From positions 1 to 8,347 of the forward strand of contig DVMZ01000043.1 of NCBI GenBank assembly GCA_018714725.1: a stretch of 8,347 nt of DNA, given 5' to 3'. Within the stretch, counting starts at the first letter, position 1. Each line of letters begins with the position of its first letter. Below, one piece after another: positions 6,411 through 8,347 of this stretch. Below the pieces are notes generated by a model. It had not been told where the DNA came from, made no database searches, and saw only the letters and a list, made by a program, of their open reading frames with translations. This stretch comes from Candidatus Scatosoma pullistercoris. GTDB lineage: Bacteria; Bacillota; Clostridia; Christensenellales; Borkfalkiaceae. Made by a program: the position numbers and the translations under genes.

Positions 6411-6420
6411 ACAAGCCGCG
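6397..6420 (-). terminator. First, weaker intrinsic terminator just after the lipoprotein stop
   Basis: On the - strand: CGCGG, loop CTTGT, CCGCG, CAG, then six T. It starts 8 bases past the stop codon at 6429-6431. The short stem and the 3-base gap before the T-run make it weaker than the one at 6331-6357; the two form a tandem pair. Confidence 0.6.
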
Positions 6421-6428
6421 GAAAGGGC

Positions 6429-7376
6429 TCAGGTTCCGGCGGGCGGAAACACCACGTTCAGATTCAGGTAGCTGTTTCCTTCATAATACAAAAATGCGTC
6501 GGCGCAGCGTTCCCGGAGAGGATCGTCGGGTTCGCAGGCAAAATTAATGAATTCTTCCTTGTCCTCTTCGGAAAACGGAGGAAAGTAGAAATACCGCTGT
6601 CCGTCGATTTCTTCCGCAAAGTAGTAGCAGAAATCAATCAGCAGATCGCTGACGGGGGCATATTTTTCGGGAAATTCGGGTGTGGTGACGGAGACGATTT
6701 CTCCGGTCAGTTCGCGGAAACGTTGGTCGTTGCGGTATCCGTCAGAACCGAACCCGTTTATCGGAGAAGGAAACTGTAGGGGGGCCAACGTTTCTCCCTC
6801 CGCCCGACAGGGATACCGTATAAAGGCGGAAAGCTGAGTGTCCATGGCCAGCCCCGGCTGGCAATCGTAAAGATAGGTGAAAATTTTTTCCGCCATGACG
6901 AGATCGAGCGTATAGCTTTCTCCTTCAAAAGTAATGCTTTGCGGGGCGTCTTCCGGGGTTTTGGTCTGGTACCAGACCAGCGTTTCATCGGCGTCGCCGT
7001 TTTCCTTTTCGTACAGGCCGATGTGTTTGCCGTCGATGTATTCTTCTCCGGCATAGTAGAAAATCCGATCGAAGGTCTCCGGCAATTCCACGCTTTCAAA
7101 GGCTTCGGTCTGCATATAGGCGCAAAAATACCGGTCGGTGATTCCCTCTTCCACGCGGAACAGCTTGACGGAGGAGGCGGAGGTGAGTTCCGTGAGCATT
7201 CCGGTATAGTATCGCTGCCAGCCGTACATGCCGGCTTTGTACCCGTTGAGCGCGGCAATCATCTCCTCGTCGGTTACCCGTTCCATGTTTTCCGGGGGAT
7301 TTTTTTCGCCGGAACAACCGGGAGCCGACAGAAACAGCATGCCGAGCGTCAATAGTATGCTGAGACTTTTTTTCAT
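6429..7376 (-). CDS. Predicted lipoprotein of unknown function
   Basis: I do not recognise the family. The 315-residue product starts MKKSLSILLTLGMLFLSAPGC, a lipoprotein signal peptide: two lysines, a hydrophobic core, and lipidated C21 in an APGC lipobox (Ala at -3 and Pro at -2 are less usual than Leu-Ala/Ser). After C21 comes a short polar linker, then an acidic, aromatic-rich globular domain (several Tyr/Phe/Trp clusters such as YGWQRYY, YFCAYM, RYFYFPPF) without repeats or further membrane segments. It should be anchored on the outer face of the cytoplasmic membrane. A start 11 codons upstream (7409) is possible in frame but lies upstream of the -10 element, whereas ATG 7376 has AGGAGG at ideal spacing. 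The gene faces away from the conserved cluster's direction and is insulated by terminators on both sides, so it looks like a single-gene insertion between spoVM/dipeptidase and rpmB. Confidence 0.8.
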   Translation of the reverse strand: MKKSLSILLTLGMLFLSAPGCSGEKNPPENMERVTDEEMIAALNGYKAGMYGWQRYYTGMLTELTSASSVKLFRVEEGITDRYFCAYMQTEAFESVELPETFDRIFYYAGEEYIDGKHIGLYEKENGDADETLVWYQTKTPEDAPQSITFEGESYTLDLVMAEKIFTYLYDCQPGLAMDTQLSAFIRYPCRAEGETLAPLQFPSPINGFGSDGYRNDQRFRELTGEIVSVTTPEFPEKYAPVSDLLIDFCYYFAEEIDGQRYFYFPPFSEEDKEEFINFACEPDDPLRERCADAFLYYEGNSYLNLNVVFPPAGT

Positions 7377-7383
7377 AAAATGT

Positions 7384-7389
7384 CCTCCT
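7384..7389 (-). promoter_or_regulatory. Ribosome binding site of the lipoprotein gene
   Basis: On the - strand AGGAGG lies 7 bases before ATG 7376. It decides the start in favour of 7376 over the longer frame beginning at 7409. Confidence 0.85.
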
Positions 7390-7399
7390 CGCTTTTTTA

Positions 7400-7428
7400 A
7401 GGATAGCATATTTATGCGAAAAAGTCAA
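7400..7428 (-). promoter_or_regulatory. Sigma-A-type promoter of the lipoprotein gene with a dyad in the spacer
   Basis: On the - strand TTGACT (7428-7423), a 17-base spacer, then TATCCT (7405-7400); the expected transcript start is near 7393, giving a 5' leader of about 17 bases. The spacer contains GCATA-AA-TATGC (7417-7406), a perfect 5-bp inverted repeat abutting the -10 element, which could be an operator or chance. Confidence 0.75.
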
Positions 7429-7448
7429 TAGTAAAACAAAAAAAGCAC

Positions 7449-7473
7449 AAAAAAGCCGGGACCATCCGCCCGG
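7449..7473 (-). terminator. Terminator-like hairpin just upstream of the lipoprotein promoter
   Basis: On the - strand CCGGG, 8-base loop, CCCGG, C, then six T. It lies between rpmB and the lipoprotein promoter and would stop residual read-through from rpmB. The stem is only 5 bp but all G-C. Confidence 0.5.
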
Positions 7474-7500
7474 GGACAGGCGAAAAATCCGGCAAAAAAG

Positions 7501-7574
7501 CGAAAAAGGAGAAACGGGAAGAGGGGAACGGAAAAGAGAGAACGAAAAAGGGGGACGGAAAGGGGAGGAAAAAT
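7501..7574. repeat. Purine-rich tract with 14-base periodicity
   Basis: On the + strand 74 bases contain only five pyrimidines, all C in CG, at 7501, 7515, 7529, 7543 and 7556. The tract therefore reads as degenerate 14-base units of the type CGGAAAAGGAGAAA. It is part of the ~340-base gene-free stretch 7377-7719, which otherwise holds the lipoprotein promoter and terminators. Open frames here encode Phe/Pro/Ser/Leu-rich (-) or Lys/Arg/Gly-rich (+) low complexity without a credible ribosome binding site; I consider it non-coding. Confidence 0.6.
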
Positions 7575-7644
7575 CAGAGAGAAAATCCGGAAACGGGGAA
7601 TGCGCACAGGAGTCAAAAGGGGAATAAAACGACAAAAAAGCGCG

Positions 7645-7676
7645 AAAAAAAGACCGGTTCCGAAGGAATCGGCCCT
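7645..7676 (-). terminator. Intrinsic terminator of rpmB
   Basis: On the - strand GGCCG-A-TTCC, loop TTC, GGAA-C-CGGTC (7674-7652, one A-C mismatch and one wobble) followed by seven T (complement of 7645-7651). It lies about 45 bases past the rpmB stop. Confidence 0.8.
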
Positions 7677-7699
7677 TTTCGTCCTTTTCAGGCGGGAAA

Positions 7700-7714
7700 C
7701 CCCGCACCGCGGGG
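7700..7714 (-). other. Short GC hairpin immediately after the rpmB stop
   Basis: CCCCGC-ACC-GCGGGG (+ strand reading) is a perfect 6-bp stem with a 3-base loop, 5 bases beyond the rpmB stop codon. Only three T follow on the - strand, so it is more likely a 3'-end stabilising stem than the main terminator. Confidence 0.4.
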
Positions 7715-7719
7715 AGGCG

Positions 7720-7902
7720 TTATGCGCGCTCCGTCTTTTTCAGGCATCTGGCGCAGACATAACCTTTCTGTTCCTTGCCGTCCGCAACGAAAGAAACTTT
7801 CTGAACGTTGACCTTAAAAGTTCTTCTCGTTCTGCGCTTGGAGTGGCTGACGTTGTTGCCGCTCGCCTGCCCCTTACCGCAGATACTGCACACTTTCGAC
7901 AT
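7720..7902 (-). CDS. rpmB: 50S ribosomal protein bL28, zinc-binding form
   Basis: A 60-residue basic protein of the large ribosomal subunit. It starts MSKVCSICGKGQASGNNVSHSK, the conserved L28 beginning, with SKRRTRRTFKVN following. Two CxxC pairs, C5/C8 near the start and C50/C53 near the end (YVCARC), make this the 'C+' zinc-ribbon version; zinc-independent paralogues lack these cysteines. On the - strand GGAGG lies 7 bases before the ATG. It is transcribed away from the asp23-like gene from its own promoter through a leader of about 70 bases, and ends at a good terminator, so it is probably monocistronic. The divergent rpmB/yloU arrangement is the one known from B. subtilis. Confidence 0.97.
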   Translation of the reverse strand: MSKVCSICGKGQASGNNVSHSKRRTRRTFKVNVQKVSFVADGKEQKGYVCARCLKKTERA

Positions 7903-7978
7903 ATTGACACCTCCGATCGGGATAAATTACCGTGAGAATTTACCGCTTCCCGGCGTTTTCCGGAGAGCGAGCATAAAT

Positions 7979-8007
7979 AATATAGCATGATTCGGGGGAA
8001 AAAGCAA
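7979..8007 (-). promoter_or_regulatory. Sigma-A-type promoter of rpmB
   Basis: On the - strand TTGCTT (8007-8002), 17-base spacer, TATATT (7984-7979), with TGC directly before it as an extended -10. The expected start is near 7972, leaving a leader of about 70 bases. The leader holds CCGG-AAAACG-CCGG and, next to the GGAGG, the palindrome CCGATCGG, which could partly mask the ribosome binding site. Confidence 0.8.
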
Positions 8008-8066
8008 TTAAAAACGCCCCGAAAAGACAAAAAAATAAAAAAATATTTGAAATGTGAAAGTTTTGC

Positions 8067-8095
8067 TTGCATTCCTGGCGTAAATGATGTAAAAT
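8067..8095 (+). promoter_or_regulatory. Sigma-A-type promoter of the asp23-like gene
   Basis: TTGCAT (8067-8072), 17-base spacer, TAAAAT (8090-8095), with an AT-rich stretch upstream (8025-8050). The expected start is near 8102, giving a leader of under 20 bases before ATG 8119 with GGAG at 8108-8111. Confidence 0.7.
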
Positions 8096-8118
8096 AAAAA
8101 AGAACTTGGAGAAAATAT

Positions 8119-8347
8119 ATGTCAGTCAATACGAGTAACGCTTACGGCAAAATTTCCATATCCGACCTCGCCATCGCCAAGGTGGCGTCTCACACTGCCA
8201 TGGAATGTTACGGCATTGTGGAGATGGTTTCGCGCCGATTCACCGACAGCCTGTCCGAGCTTCTGAAAAAAGACGCGGGCGGCCGCGGCGTAAAAGTGAC
8301 GACCTCCGGGAACAGAATTTACATTGACGTGTATGTCGTCATCAAGT
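8119..8347 (+). CDS. Asp23/Gls24 family envelope-stress protein, YloU-like (cut by the window end)
   Basis: The 76 visible codons run off the window. The small alkaline-shock (Asp23/Gls24) family pattern is clear: YGKISISDLAIAKVASHTA, then CYGIVEMVSRRF, a helix with LSELLKK, GRGVKVT, and the strand IYIDVYVVIK. Full-length members of the YloU type are about 120 residues, so roughly the last third is missing. These proteins are cytoplasmic, associate with the membrane via partners in some species, and are linked to cell-envelope homeostasis; the precise function of YloU is not settled. In B. subtilis yloU stands next to and diverges from rpmB and precedes yloV (DAK-like fatty-acid kinase) and recG, which may lie beyond this window. 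Confidence 0.93.
   Translation, partial: MSVNTSNAYGKISISDLAIAKVASHTAMECYGIVEMVSRRFTDSLSELLKKDAGGRGVKVTTSGNRIYIDVYVVIK

Noticed and set aside
6131..6779. Overlapping + strand open frames (Lys/Arg/Gly-rich) across the convergent gap
   Set aside because: They arise from the degenerate A-run repeat, lack ribosome binding sites and conserved motifs, and run antisense into the well-supported lipoprotein gene.
7377..7409. Longer lipoprotein start at 7409
   Set aside because: It would place the start codon upstream of the -10 box and disrupt a typical lipoprotein signal peptide; ATG 7376 has an ideal AGGAGG.
7425..7616. Phe/Pro/Leu-rich 63-residue frame on the - strand (TTG start), which could be read as a membrane peptide
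   Set aside because: Its composition simply reflects the purine-rich tract on the other strand. It overlaps the lipoprotein promoter and two terminator-like hairpins and has no credible ribosome binding site.

Overview
The window looks like chromosomal DNA from a fairly GC-rich clostridial member of the Bacillota (Firmicutes), with spore-forming ancestry. The main reason is gene order. The run fmt-rsmB-rlmN ... rpe-thiN-spoVM ... rpmB / asp23-like matches the conserved neighbourhood known from Bacillus subtilis (def-fmt-yloM-yloN-prpC-prkC-rsgA-rpe-thiN-spoVM-rpmB-yloU). Strong AGGAGG-type ribosome binding sites and sigma-A-like promoters fit this. No phage, IS element, CRISPR array, tRNA or rRNA is visible.

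Layout. Positions 1-3372 (+) hold a tightly packed translation/ribosome-modification operon: a possible def tail, fmt, rsmB and rlmN, each overlapping the next by 4-7 bases. An 87-base gap with a perfect 12-bp hairpin follows; prpC, prkC and rsgA, normally found here, are absent. Positions 3460-6127 (+) hold rpe, thiN, a very small spoVM-like gene nested over the 3' end of thiN, and an M19 membrane-dipeptidase gene. Positions 6128-6428 separate convergent genes and contain terminators built into a degenerate ~13-base repeat. Positions 6429-7376 (-) encode an orphan lipoprotein with its own promoter. Positions 7377-7719 are non-coding, with terminators and a purine-rich 14-base-period repeat. 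At 7720-8347 rpmB (-) and an Asp23/Gls24 (YloU-like) gene (+, cut by the window edge) diverge from back-to-back promoters.

Function. Fmt makes the initiator formyl-Met-tRNA. RsmB and RlmN methylate 16S and 23S rRNA, and bL28 is a 50S protein, so most of the window serves translation. Rpe (pentose phosphate pathway) and ThiN (thiamine diphosphate, the transketolase cofactor) are metabolically linked. SpoVM would act only during sporulation, at the forespore membrane.

The best find is the 25-codon spoVM-like gene at 4997-5074. It is easy to miss because it is tiny and overlaps thiN out of frame. Other points of note are the missing prpC-prkC-rsgA block, low-complexity additions in ThiN and the dipeptidase, and recurring degenerate 'GC clamp plus A-run' repeats. 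I see no clear sign of a wholly new multi-gene system.
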